DNA from: an uncultured Clostridia bacterium
GTDB taxonomy: Bacteria > Bacillota > Clostridia > Oscillospirales > Ruminococcaceae
Direction of reading: 5' to 3'
Assembly (NCBI GenBank): GCA_944386475.1
Contig: CALXBH010000064.1
Coordinates: 1-61,040 of the forward strand
DNA: 61,040 nt
In this document: positions 34,679 to 42,884 of the stretch, piece after piece
Layout: each line of letters starts with the position of its first letter
How positions within the stretch are numbered: the first letter of the stretch is position 1
The notes under the pieces: generated by a model
Seen by the model: the letters and a program-made list of their open reading frames with translations, nothing else
Databases searched by the model: none
Told to the model about the DNA's origin: nothing
Made by a program: the position numbers and the translations under genes

Positions 34679-37600
34679 ATGATGTATCCCAAAAGTAAAG
34701 AGAAGGCGCTTTCCGACGCCCTTTTTAAAAACCCAACGGCGGAATACAGAGGGGCGCCTTTCTGGGCCTGGAACACAAAGCTCAGCAAAGAGATGCTGTT
34801 AGAACAGTTTGAGTGCTTAGAGCAGATGGGCTTTGGCGGCGCCCACATGCACGCCCGCACCGGGCTTGACACCCCCTATCTGGGGGAGGAATTTATGTCC
34901 TGTGTCAAGGCTGTTGTGGACAAGGCCAAAGAGGACGGCTGCCGTGCCTATCTGTATGACGAAGACCGCTGGCCTTCCGGTTCGGCGGGCGGCATGGTGA
35001 CCAAAGAGGAAAAATACCGTTCCCAGCATCTTTTGTTCACTCCGTTTCCTTACACCGGCCAGGGATTCCAGGCGGAAAACGTCTCGGCAGCCCACGGTTC
35101 CCGGTCGGAAAACGGCCGGCTGCTGGCAGCGTATGACATCGTGTTGGATGAAAACGGCTGCCTTGCCTCATATAAACAGATTAAAAAGGGCGAACAACCC
35201 AAAGGCTGGGTGTGGTACGCTTATTTAGAGCGGGCGACCCCCAGCCCCTGGTACAACAACCAGACTTATGTAAACACCCTGGATAAAGCGGCGATGGACC
35301 GGTTTATCGAGATCACCTACGAGACCTATAAAAACAAGGTGGGGGAGGATTTCGGCGAAACCGTCCCCTCGATCTTCACTGATGAACCCCAGTTTTCCCA
35401 TAAGTCCACCTTCTGCTTCCCGGAGGATGTGCGGGACATCACCCTCCCCTGGACGGAGGATTTGACCGAGACGTTCGCTGAAACCTATGGGGAAGACCTG
35501 ATCGCCGGCCTGCCGGAGCTTTTCTGGGAAAAGCCGAACGGCGAGGTTTCCACCGTCCGATACCATTATCACGACCACATCACCGAGCGGTTCACCCAGG
35601 CGTTTGCCGACAACTGCGGCGCCTGGTGCCGGGAAAACGGCATCATGCTCACCGGGCATATGATGGAGGAACCCACCCTGCGCAGCCAGACCGCCGCTTT
35701 GGGCGAAGCGATGCGCGCCTACCGGGGCTTTGAGCTTCCCGGCATCGACATGCTGGGTGACAACTATGAATACACCACCGCCAAACAGGCTCAGTCCGCC
35801 TCCCATCAGTTCGGCCGGGAGGGCGTTATGTCCGAGCTTTACGGCGTCACCAGCTGGAGTTTTGACTTTAGACGCCACAAATTACAGGGCGACTGGCAGG
35901 CGGCTTTAGGCGTCACCCTGCGGGTACCTCATCTGTCCTGGGTGTCCATGAAGGGCGAGGCCAAGCGGGACTATCCGGCCAGCATCAACTATCAGGTGCC
36001 CTGGTGCCGGGAGTATAAGCTGGTGGAGGATCACTTTGCCCGGGTCAATACGGCGATGACCCGCGGAAAAGCCAAGGTAAAGGTAGCGGTGGTACATCCC
36101 ATCGAGTCCTACTGGCTCCACTGGGGTCCCTCCTCCCAGACCTCTTTAGCCAGGGAGCAGCTGGAGGACAACTTCCGCAACGTCACCGAGTGGCTGCTGT
36201 TCGGCGGCATCGACTTTGACTATATTGACGAGTCGTTGTTCCCCTCCCTTTGCGAAAAGGCCGCTAACCCCTTGCAGGTGGGCGAGATGTCCTACGACGC
36301 GGTGATCGTCCCCGGCTGTGAGACGCTGCGCTCCAGCACGGTGGAGCGTCTGGCTCAGTTTGCCAAGCAGGGCGGCCATCTGATCATCATGGGGGATGCG
36401 CCCAAATATCAGGACGCTGTTTTGTCCGACGCTGGAAAAGAGCTTGCCAAAGACGCACAGGTGATCACCTTCAGCCGCAGCGCCTTGATGGACGCGGTGG
36501 AAGGCGAGCGGCTTGTATCCATGAAATTTATGGACGGCGTTATGACCGGCCATCTTTTATACCAGATGCGGGAGGACAACGGCTGTAACTGGCTGTTTAT
36601 TGCGGCCGGCCGGCCCATGGGCGATCCGGACTTCGTGCGCCGGGACGGTGTGCGCATTTCCATCAAAGGGCTGTACCGCGCAGAGGAATACAACACCCTC
36701 ACTGGGGAAATCCGTGAGCTTGCCGCCACCTGGAAAAACGGGCGGACCTGCTTGGAGCGGGTGTTCCACAACCAGGACAGCCTGCTGTTAAAGCTTATTC
36801 CTGCCAGCGAGGCTCCCGTTTTAGCGCCTTTGTCCGACCGGGTGCTGGAAAGCCCGGTGCGGGTGGCAAGACGGGTCCCCGTCACCCTCAGCGAGCCCAA
36901 TGTTTTGATGCTCGACCGGGCACAGTTCGCACTGGATGACGAAGCTTACCGGCCGGAGCAGGAGCTTTTGCGGGCTGACAACGTGCTGCGGGCAGACCTT
37001 GGACTTCCCCGCCGGGAGGGCGAGATCGCCCAGCCCTGGACCCTGCCCAAAGAGACCTTTACCCACAAAGCCCGGCTGCGGTTTGCGGTTACAAGCGAAG
37101 TGGAGGTCTCGGACGTTTCCCTGGCGCTGGAGGACGCGGAGCTGGCGGAAATTTACTTAAACGGCCAAAAGATCGATGCAAAACCGGCGGGTTATTATAC
37201 CGATAAGTGCATCGGCACCGTGAAGTTGGGGACGATTCCTAAAGGGGACAACGTTTTGGAAGTGATTCTTCCCTTCGGCGAGAGCATTGGTTTTGAATGG
37301 TGTTATCTGCTGGGCGATTTTGGCGTCCGGGTGGAGGGTGACCACGGCGTAATTATCCCGCCGGTGCGGGAACTTGATTTTGGCGATGTGGTAAGCCAGG
37401 GGCTGCCTTTCTACGGCGGCAACATCACCTATCATCTGCCGGTAGAGCTTAAAAAACCCGGCTGCCGGATTCACATTCCCCACTACCGGGGCGCTTTACT
37501 GGGAATCGAGGTAGACGGTGTGCGCCAGGGCGAGATCGCCTTTGCCCCCTACGACGTAGACCTTGCGGATTTTGAGAAAGGGACTATCGATATCGTGCTG

Positions 37601-37765
37601 TTCGGCAGTCGGGTCAACACTTTCGGCGCAGTCCACATGGTGGGCGCGGGAGACCGGTTCTTACATCCCGGTTGCTGGCGTTCGGTAAACGACGGCTGGT
37701 CGGAAGAATACGTCCTGCAACAGGTGGGCGTTTTGTCCGATCCGGAGGTTCTTCCCTACAAGTAA
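34679..37765 (+). CDS. Large glycoside hydrolase, GH106-like
   Basis: A 1028-residue protein with no signal peptide, so probably cytoplasmic. The N-terminal part, APFWAWNTKLSKEMLLEQFECL and GFGGAHMHARTGL (about 25-62), matches the start of the barrel in the GH106 alpha-L-rhamnosidase-like family. Acidic residues that could be catalytic occur in PSIFTDEPQFS (about 230) and GHMMEEPTL. A Rossmann-like middle domain (VKVAVVHPIESYWLHWG, about 463) and a C-terminal beta-sandwich region (about 780-1028) follow, as in large members. The substrate, rhamnosides or other plant or host glycans, is a guess. ATG 34679 follows AGGAGG. It stands alone with a terminator downstream. Confidence 0.7.
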   Translation: MMYPKSKEKALSDALFKNPTAEYRGAPFWAWNTKLSKEMLLEQFECLEQMGFGGAHMHARTGLDTPYLGEEFMSCVKAVVDKAKEDGCRAYLYDEDRWPSGSAGGMVTKEEKYRSQHLLFTPFPYTGQGFQAENVSAAHGSRSENGRLLAAYDIVLDENGCLASYKQIKKGEQPKGWVWYAYLERATPSPWYNNQTYVNTLDKAAMDRFIEITYETYKNKVGEDFGETVPSIFTDEPQFSHKSTFCFPEDVRDITLPWTEDLTETFAETYGEDLIAGLPELFWEKPNGEVSTVRYHYHDHITERFTQAFADNCGAWCRENGIMLTGHMMEEPTLRSQTAALGEAMRAYRGFELPGIDMLGDNYEYTTAKQAQSASHQFGREGVMSELYGVTSWSFDFRRHKLQGDWQAALGVTLRVPHLSWVSMKGEAKRDYPASINYQVPWCREYKLVEDHFARVNTAMTRGKAKVKVAVVHPIESYWLHWGPSSQTSLAREQLEDNFRNVTEWLLFGGIDFDYIDESLFPSLCEKAANPLQVGEMSYDAVIVPGCETLRSSTVERLAQFAKQGGHLIIMGDAPKYQDAVLSDAGKELAKDAQVITFSRSALMDAVEGERLVSMKFMDGVMTGHLLYQMREDNGCNWLFIAAGRPMGDPDFVRRDGVRISIKGLYRAEEYNTLTGEIRELAATWKNGRTCLERVFHNQDSLLLKLIPASEAPVLAPLSDRVLESPVRVARRVPVTLSEPNVLMLDRAQFALDDEAYRPEQELLRADNVLRADLGLPRREGEIAQPWTLPKETFTHKARLRFAVTSEVEVSDVSLALEDAELAEIYLNGQKIDAKPAGYYTDKCIGTVKLGTIPKGDNVLEVILPFGESIGFEWCYLLGDFGVRVEGDHGVIIPPVRELDFGDVVSQGLPFYGGNITYHLPVELKKPGCRIHIPHYRGALLGIEVDGVRQGEIAFAPYDVDLADFEKGTIDIVLFGSRVNTFGAVHMVGAGDRFLHPGCWRSVNDGWSEEYVLQQVGVLSDPEVLPYK

Positions 37766-37812
37766 ACAGCAGAATGGATTTTCGAATTTATTTCATAACA
37801 AATTCATAATAC

Positions 37813-37849
37813 AAAAAAGCCTTGGAATACTAAATTCCAAGGCTTTTTT
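37813..37849. terminator. Bidirectional terminator
   Basis: AAAAAAGCCTTGGAAT (37813-37828) and its inverse (37834-37849) form a 16-bp stem between the glycosidase and treR, with six-base A and T runs on the two sides. Confidence 0.85.
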
Positions 37850-37857
37850 CGTGCTTT

Positions 37858-38598
37858 CTATTTGAATTCTTCCGGCTTGATCCGGCGGATGGCGTTGTCC
37901 TGAAAGCGGAAAATTTCAGGGTGGTGCCGGGACTGGGTGTATTCAAACATAATGCCGTCACTGTTAAAAACCTGATTGCTTAGCACAGCCAGGCAGTCGT
38001 ACTCTCCCAAATCAATCCACTGTTTGTCCAGGGGCGTCGCCTTTTCCACCGTGATGGTTCGCTTGCTGGTGACAATGGACATGTGAAGCTCCTGCTCTAG
38101 ATACCGGTAGATGGAGGCCTCGGCAATTTGAGGCGTCAGCCCGGGCATACAGTCCCGCCGGAAGTAGTTGTGGTTCAAAATTAAAGGAACGCCGCTGATC
38201 TCATGCAGTCGCTGCAAATAAAAAAGCTCGGTCCCTTCCTCAAAACCGGTCAGCCGGGCGATCGCTGCATCCGCTGTGCAGGTGGAAAATAAAATAACCC
38301 GTGTTCGAGCGGGCTGGTGGGTTCGGCTGGAGGATTCCCGGAAGGATTCAATGACCCCCATGGTGTAGGAGGACGGCTCCAGCGGGTGAAAAATATTATA
38401 AACCCCAAGCCCCTGCCGCGTTTGGGCATAGCCCTCCCGCACCAGCTCGGAAACGGCCCGGCGCACCGTATTGCGGGAGCAGCCGAATTCTTCGATCAGG
38501 GTGTTTTCCGAGGGTAACAGATGCCCCACCGGATATTCGCCGGATTCAATCCGGTTTTTCAGCGCATAATAAATCTGGTTGTATTTTTTCTGCGGCGT
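37858..38598 (-). CDS. treR: GntR/UTRA-family regulator, TreR-like, with apparent ACG start
   Basis: A GntR-type repressor. The winged helix covers about 1-70 (GHLLPSENTLIEEFGCSRNTVRRAV), the UTRA effector-binding domain about 90-240. In the TreR group the effector is trehalose-6-phosphate. The only standard in-frame start, GTG 38529, would delete the first helix of the DNA-binding domain. Translating from ACG 38598 restores PQKKYNQIYYALKNRIESG, the expected N-terminus, and GGGAGG lies nine bases upstream of that ACG. No ATG, GTG or TTG occurs in frame between 38529 and the upstream stop. With ACG the protein has 246 residues, normal for TreR. It is divergent from the trehalose PTS genes. Confidence 0.82.
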   Translation of the reverse strand, partial: TPQKKYNQIYYALKNRIESGEYPVGHLLPSENTLIEEFGCSRNTVRRAVSELVREGYAQTRQGLGVYNIFHPLEPSSYTMGVIESFRESSSRTHQPARTRVILFSTCTADAAIARLTGFEEGTELFYLQRLHEISGVPLILNHNYFRRDCMPGLTPQIAEASIYRYLEQELHMSIVTSKRTITVEKATPLDKQWIDLGEYDCLAVLSNQVFNSDGIMFEYTQSRHHPEIFRFQDNAIRRIKPEEFK

Positions 38599-38641
38599 TG
38601 GAGGACACCTCCCGGAGATAAGTGACTTTTTTCACATAAAT

Positions 38642-38671
38642 ACTTTACCACGCACCCCCGGCAGAAGTCAA
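38642..38671 (-). promoter_or_regulatory. Promoter of the treR-like gene
   Basis: On the minus strand TTGACT (38671-38666), 18-bp spacer, TAAAGT (38647-38642). Confidence 0.5.
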
Positions 38672-38731
38672 CCAAAAGCCCGCTGGTTAAAATAGACAAA
38701 AACCCTGCAAAAGCTTTATGAAATCACCTGA

Positions 38732-38760
38732 TTGACTTGTTTAAACAAGTGCGTTATGAT
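38732..38760 (+). promoter_or_regulatory. Trehalose operon promoter with palindromic operator
   Basis: TTGACT (38732-38737), 17-bp spacer, TATGAT (38755-38760). The perfect 16-bp palindrome ACTTGTTTAAACAAGT (38735-38750) begins inside the -35 box and fills most of the spacer, an ideal repressor site for the divergent TreR-like protein. A second imperfect inverted repeat, ATAGGTGAAA and TTTACCCTAT around 38762-38786, overlaps the transcription start; it faintly resembles a catabolite (cre) element. Confidence 0.8.
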
Positions 38761-38816
38761 GATAGGTGAAAAGACGTTTACCCTATACTTTACAACGTCG
38801 CAAGGAGGAATGCCCT

Positions 38817-40793
38817 ATGGCGAAATATCAGACAGATGTGCAAGCGCTGCTCCAGCATATCGGCGGAAAGGAAAACATCCAGGCGGTGTCCCACTGTATG
38901 ACCCGGATGCGGTTTGTGCTGCTCGATTCCGCCAAAGCCAACAAGGAGGAGATCGAAAAGATCCCCTCGGTGAAAGGAACCTTCACCCAGGCGGGGCAGT
39001 TCCAGGTCATCATCGGCAACGATGTGGCTAATTTTTATAAGGAGTTTACCGCCAACGCCGGGATCGAAGGGGTGAGCAAGGATCAGGTGAAGGCTGCGGC
39101 CAAAACCAATCAGTCGTGGATTCAGCGGATCATGGGCGTTTTGGGAGAGATTTTTGCTCCCTTAATCCCGGCGCTGATCTGCGGCGGTTTGATTTTAGGC
39201 TTCCGCAACATCATCGGCGAGATCAACTTTTTTAATAACGGCACCCAGAGCCTGGCGGACATCTCTCAGTTTTGGTCAGGCGTGTACAGCTTTTTATGGC
39301 TGATCGGTGAAGCGGTGTTCCATCTGCTGCCAGTGGGAATCGTCTGGTCGATCACCCGCAAGATGGGCACCACCCAGATTTTAGGTATTATTTTGGGACT
39401 GACGCTGGTGTCTCCCCAACTGCTCAACGGATTTAGTATAACTCCCGATATGAACACTGCGGATATCCCTGTGTGGGATTTCGGCTTTGCCAAAGTAGAG
39501 ATGATCGGCTATCAGGGCCAGGTTATTGCAGCGATGCTGTCGGGCTTTGTACTGGTTTACCTGGAAAAATTCTTTAAAAAGATCTGTCCTGAAGTCATCA
39601 GCATGATCGTGGTGCCCTTCTGCTCGCTGGTGCCTGCGGTCGTTATTGCTCACACAGTGGTGGGTCCCATCGGCTGGACCATCGGCGACGCCATTGCCAA
39701 CGTGGTAAATATGGGCCTTACCTCCAATTTCCGGTGGCTGTTTGCGGCGGTGTTTGGGCTGCTGTACGCGCCGGTAGTCATGACCGGCCTGCACCACATG
39801 ACAAACGCCATCGACACCCAGCTTGCCAACAGCTATGGGGGAACGATCCTATGGCCGATGATCGCCCTGTCCAACATCGCCCAGGGCTCGGCGGTGCTGG
39901 CCATGAGCGTTTTGCAGCGAAAAAACCGCCGCGCCCAGCAGGTAAACGTTCCCGCCGTCATTTCCTGTTATCTGGGGGTTACCGAACCGGCGCTGTTCGG
40001 CGTCAACCTTAAATACGGGTTCCCCCTGTTTTGCGGAATGATCGGCTCCGCCTGCGCGGCAGTAATCTCGGTGGGAACCGGCGTAGAGGCGTTTTCCATC
40101 GGTGTCGGCGGCCTGCCGGGCATCCTTTCCATCAAGCCCCAGTACTGGATTAATTTCGCCATCGCTATGGCGGTGGCCATCGCCGTGCCATTTTTGCTGA
40201 CCCTGTTCGTAGGTTCCCGCAAATTAAAGGCCGCCGACCGGGCGGGCGAAGTGGAAGCTGCCGCAGAGGCCGTTTTACCGGAGCAAACAGAGAACACTTC
40301 CGATTTCCTGATCGCGACGGAAGAGGCAAAAAACCCGGCGGCAGGGGAGATCAAAGCTCCCCTCTCCGGCCGGATTCTGCCACTGGCGGAGATCCCGGAC
40401 GAGGTGTTTTCCCAGGGCGTTTTGGGAGACGGCGTGGGGATCGATCCCACCAGCGAGGATGTATTGGCCCCGGCGGATGCGACAGTGTCCTCGGTGATCG
40501 AGGACAGCCGCCACGCCTGCGGCTTGACCCTGAAAAATGGCATCGAGCTTTTGATCCACGTGGGGATCGATACTGTCTCGATGAACGGCGACGGCTTTGT
40601 GCTGCATGTAAAGGAAGGGGACGAGGTGCATGCGGGCGATAAGCTCATCACCTTTAGCCTGGATAAAATCCGCAAAGCCGGGCATCCCACCATCACCGCG
40701 TTTTTGGTCACCGATCCCGGCAGCAGCCAAGTGGAGTTCCTCACTGGTATCGACGCCGAGGCCGGAAAAACAACGGTGATGAAATATGAATAG
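38817..40793 (+). CDS. treP: Trehalose-type PTS transporter EIIBCA
   Basis: A 658-residue phosphotransferase permease that imports and phosphorylates trehalose. EIIB is at 1-85, with phospho-Cys in AVSHCMTRMRF (Cys27). The membrane EIIC domain spans about 100-470, with some ten helices and the segment APVVMTGLHHMTNAID. A fused C-terminal EIIA of the glucose type (about 510-658) contains LLIHVGIDTVSMNG, which includes the phospho-His. The EIIA domain makes a separate Crr unnecessary. ATG 38817 follows AAGGAGG. Trehalose specificity rests on the neighbouring phosphotrehalase and regulator as well as on similarity. Confidence 0.92.
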   Translation: MAKYQTDVQALLQHIGGKENIQAVSHCMTRMRFVLLDSAKANKEEIEKIPSVKGTFTQAGQFQVIIGNDVANFYKEFTANAGIEGVSKDQVKAAAKTNQSWIQRIMGVLGEIFAPLIPALICGGLILGFRNIIGEINFFNNGTQSLADISQFWSGVYSFLWLIGEAVFHLLPVGIVWSITRKMGTTQILGIILGLTLVSPQLLNGFSITPDMNTADIPVWDFGFAKVEMIGYQGQVIAAMLSGFVLVYLEKFFKKICPEVISMIVVPFCSLVPAVVIAHTVVGPIGWTIGDAIANVVNMGLTSNFRWLFAAVFGLLYAPVVMTGLHHMTNAIDTQLANSYGGTILWPMIALSNIAQGSAVLAMSVLQRKNRRAQQVNVPAVISCYLGVTEPALFGVNLKYGFPLFCGMIGSACAAVISVGTGVEAFSIGVGGLPGILSIKPQYWINFAIAMAVAIAVPFLLTLFVGSRKLKAADRAGEVEAAAEAVLPEQTENTSDFLIATEEAKNPAAGEIKAPLSGRILPLAEIPDEVFSQGVLGDGVGIDPTSEDVLAPADATVSSVIEDSRHACGLTLKNGIELLIHVGIDTVSMNGDGFVLHVKEGDEVHAGDKLITFSLDKIRKAGHPTITAFLVTDPGSSQVEFLTGIDAEAGKTTVMKYE

Positions 40794-40804
40794 GAGAGGA
40801 TCGT

Positions 40805-42466
40805 ATGAAGGATTTTAAAAGCAGTACGGTCTATCAGATTTACCCTAAATCCTTTTTGGACACAAACGGCGACGGGCTGGGCGAGCTGCAGGGCGTTATT
40901 GACAAGCTCGATTACCTCAAGGAGCTGGGAGTGGATTACCTTTGGCTGACGCCCTTTTTCGTCTCTCCCCAAAACGACAACGGGTACGACGTGGCGGACT
41001 ACCGGGAGATCGATCCCCGGTACGGCACGATGGCGGATTTTGACGACCTGGTGCGGGAGGCGGACGCCAGGGGCATCCGGCTGATGCTGGACATGGTGTT
41101 TAACCACACCTCCACCCAGCACCGGTGGTTTCAAAAGGCCCTGGCAGGGGACCCGGTGTATAAGGATTACTATATTTTCCGAAAGGGGAAGCCGGACGGC
41201 GGCCCGCCCACCAACTGGGAGAGCAAGTTTGGCGGCAATGCCTGGGAATACGTCCCCGCGTTTGACGAGTATTACCTCCACCTGTTCGACAAGACCCAGG
41301 CGGATCTAAACTGGGAAAATCCGGCTGTGCGCCGGGAGGTGCAGGACATCGTCCGCTTTTGGATGGATAAAGGGGTCAAGGGCTTCCGGTTTGATGTAAT
41401 CAACCTCATCAGCAAAGGGGAGTTTACCGACGATAATGAGGGAGACGGCCGCCGGTTTTATACCGACGGCCCCCGGATTCACGAGTTTTTAAAGGAGCTA
41501 AACCGGGAATCCTTCGGCCGGGATGCGGAGATCATCACGGTGGGGGAGATGTCCTCCACCTCCATGGAAAACTGCTGTGACTATGCGGGCGCGGACAGCG
41601 GCGAGCTGTCCATGGTGTTTTCCTTCCACCATCTAAAGGTGGACTTTATGGGGAACGAAAAGTGGGTGCTGGTGCCGGCGGACTTTTTAAAGCTTAAAAA
41701 CATCCTGTTTTCCTGGCAGCAGGGCATGGCGGCGCACAACGCCTGGAACGCCGTGTTCTGGTGCAACCACGACCACCCCCGGGTGGTGTCCCGCTTTGGG
41801 GACGAGGGTATTTACTGGAAAGAATCGGCGAAAATGCTGGCTTCGGTGATTCACTGCCTGCGGGGAACGCCGTACATCTACCAGGGCGAGGAGCTGGGGA
41901 TGACCAACGCCCACTTTACCGATCTCAGTCAGTACCGGGATGTGGAAAGCTTCAATCACTTCCAGATTCTGCGGGACAAGGGAATGAGCGAAAGCGCCGC
42001 TTATGAGATTTTAAAGGTCCACTCCCGGGACAACAGCCGCACCCCCATGCAGTGGGACGAAAGGGAAAACGCCGGCTTTACCGCCGGGACACCCTGGATC
42101 AGCGTGAACCCCAATTACCGAAATATCAACGCCCAAAGCCAGGTAGGGGATCCGGACTCCATCTTCTCTTATTATCAGGCGCTGATCCGCCTGCGAAAAG
42201 AGCATCCGGTGCTGGCTCAGGGGGATTTTGAGCCGCTGGATCAGGAGCACCCTTCTGTGCTGGCCTACCGGCGGGATTGGCAGGAGGAATCCTTACTCTG
42301 CATCAATAATTTTTACCGCAAACCCTGCCGGTGGAACTGCCCCGTTCCCCTGGAGGGGTACCGGGTTATTTTGTCAAACTACCCGGACGGGGAGCCTAAT
42401 AACCCCATGGAGCTTCGGCCCTATGAGTCTTTGATCCTGCTGCGCGACGGCGGTTCATCAAAATAA
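40805..42466 (+). CDS. treC: Alpha,alpha-phosphotrehalase
   Basis: A 553-residue GH13 enzyme that hydrolyses trehalose-6-phosphate to glucose and glucose-6-phosphate. GH13 regions are clear: DMVFNHTS (about 96), GFRFDVINLIS with the nucleophile Asp (about 199), the acid/base Glu in ITVGEMSST (about 247) and WCNHDHPR with the third acid (about 323). The opening STVYQIYPKSFLDTNGDGLGEL is typical of TreC/oligo-1,6-glucosidases. It follows the PTS gene by eleven bases, so the imported product is used directly. Confidence 0.95.
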   Translation: MKDFKSSTVYQIYPKSFLDTNGDGLGELQGVIDKLDYLKELGVDYLWLTPFFVSPQNDNGYDVADYREIDPRYGTMADFDDLVREADARGIRLMLDMVFNHTSTQHRWFQKALAGDPVYKDYYIFRKGKPDGGPPTNWESKFGGNAWEYVPAFDEYYLHLFDKTQADLNWENPAVRREVQDIVRFWMDKGVKGFRFDVINLISKGEFTDDNEGDGRRFYTDGPRIHEFLKELNRESFGRDAEIITVGEMSSTSMENCCDYAGADSGELSMVFSFHHLKVDFMGNEKWVLVPADFLKLKNILFSWQQGMAAHNAWNAVFWCNHDHPRVVSRFGDEGIYWKESAKMLASVIHCLRGTPYIYQGEELGMTNAHFTDLSQYRDVESFNHFQILRDKGMSESAAYEILKVHSRDNSRTPMQWDERENAGFTAGTPWISVNPNYRNINAQSQVGDPDSIFSYYQALIRLRKEHPVLAQGDFEPLDQEHPSVLAYRRDWQEESLLCINNFYRKPCRWNCPVPLEGYRVILSNYPDGEPNNPMELRPYESLILLRDGGSSK

Positions 42467-42488
42467 ACAAAAGGAGCTATAGGACAGT

Positions 42489-42746
42489 ATGAAACAGTTT
42501 ACCTACACCATTACCGATCCTGTGGGAATCCATGCCCGGCCGGCCGGGCTGTTAGTCAAGGCGGCTAAGGAGTACCAAAGCCGCATTACGATCATCAAAG
42601 GGGAAAAATCCTCCGACGCCACCCGGCTGATGTCCTTAATGGGCATGGGGGTTAAATGCGGCGATACTTTGACGGTAACAGTCGAGGGCGCGGACGAAGA
42701 AGCCGCCGCCCAGGGAATCGAAAACTTCTTTAAAGAAAACCTGTAA
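42489..42746 (+). CDS. HPr-like phosphocarrier protein
   Basis: An 85-residue HPr. The PTS phosphorylation site is intact: VGIHARPAGLLVKAA, His16 or so. The regulatory site is not: where classical HPr has KSIMGVMSLG with Ser46, this protein reads TRLMSLMGMG, placing Arg at that position. It therefore should carry phosphate from Enzyme I to EIIA but should not be phosphorylated on Ser46 by HPr kinase. It lies 22 bases after treC, so it is co-expressed with the trehalose PTS, and may serve it specifically. Confidence 0.9.
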   Translation: MKQFTYTITDPVGIHARPAGLLVKAAKEYQSRITIIKGEKSSDATRLMSLMGMGVKCGDTLTVTVEGADEEAAAQGIENFFKENL

Positions 42747-42748
42747 AA

Positions 42749-42830
42749 AAAGAGACGGCCTCAAACTTTCGTTTTGAGGCCGTCTCTTTAAAAAACGAAT
42801 GCCGCCCATCTAGTGTGGGCGGCATTTTTT
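42749..42830 (+). terminator. Tandem terminators after the trehalose operon
   Basis: First hairpin: AAAGAGACGGCCTCAAA (42749-42765) with its inverse at 42773-42789. Second: ATGCCGCCCA with TGGGCGGCAT (42799-42825), followed by TTTTTT. Confidence 0.85.
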
Positions 42831-42884
42831 GACTGAATCAGTCTGGCGGTTTTGACTTTGTACCGGCCTTTTTTCAAAAGCCCG

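Noticed and set aside
38529-38531. GTG 38529 as start of the TreR-like regulator
   Set aside because: It would remove the first helix of the winged-helix domain and has no ribosome binding site, whereas ACG 38598 has both sequence and site support.
39968-41281. 437-codon open frame on the minus strand
   Set aside because: Lies wholly antisense to the trehalose PTS and treC genes, whose families are certain; typical shadow of GC-rich codons.
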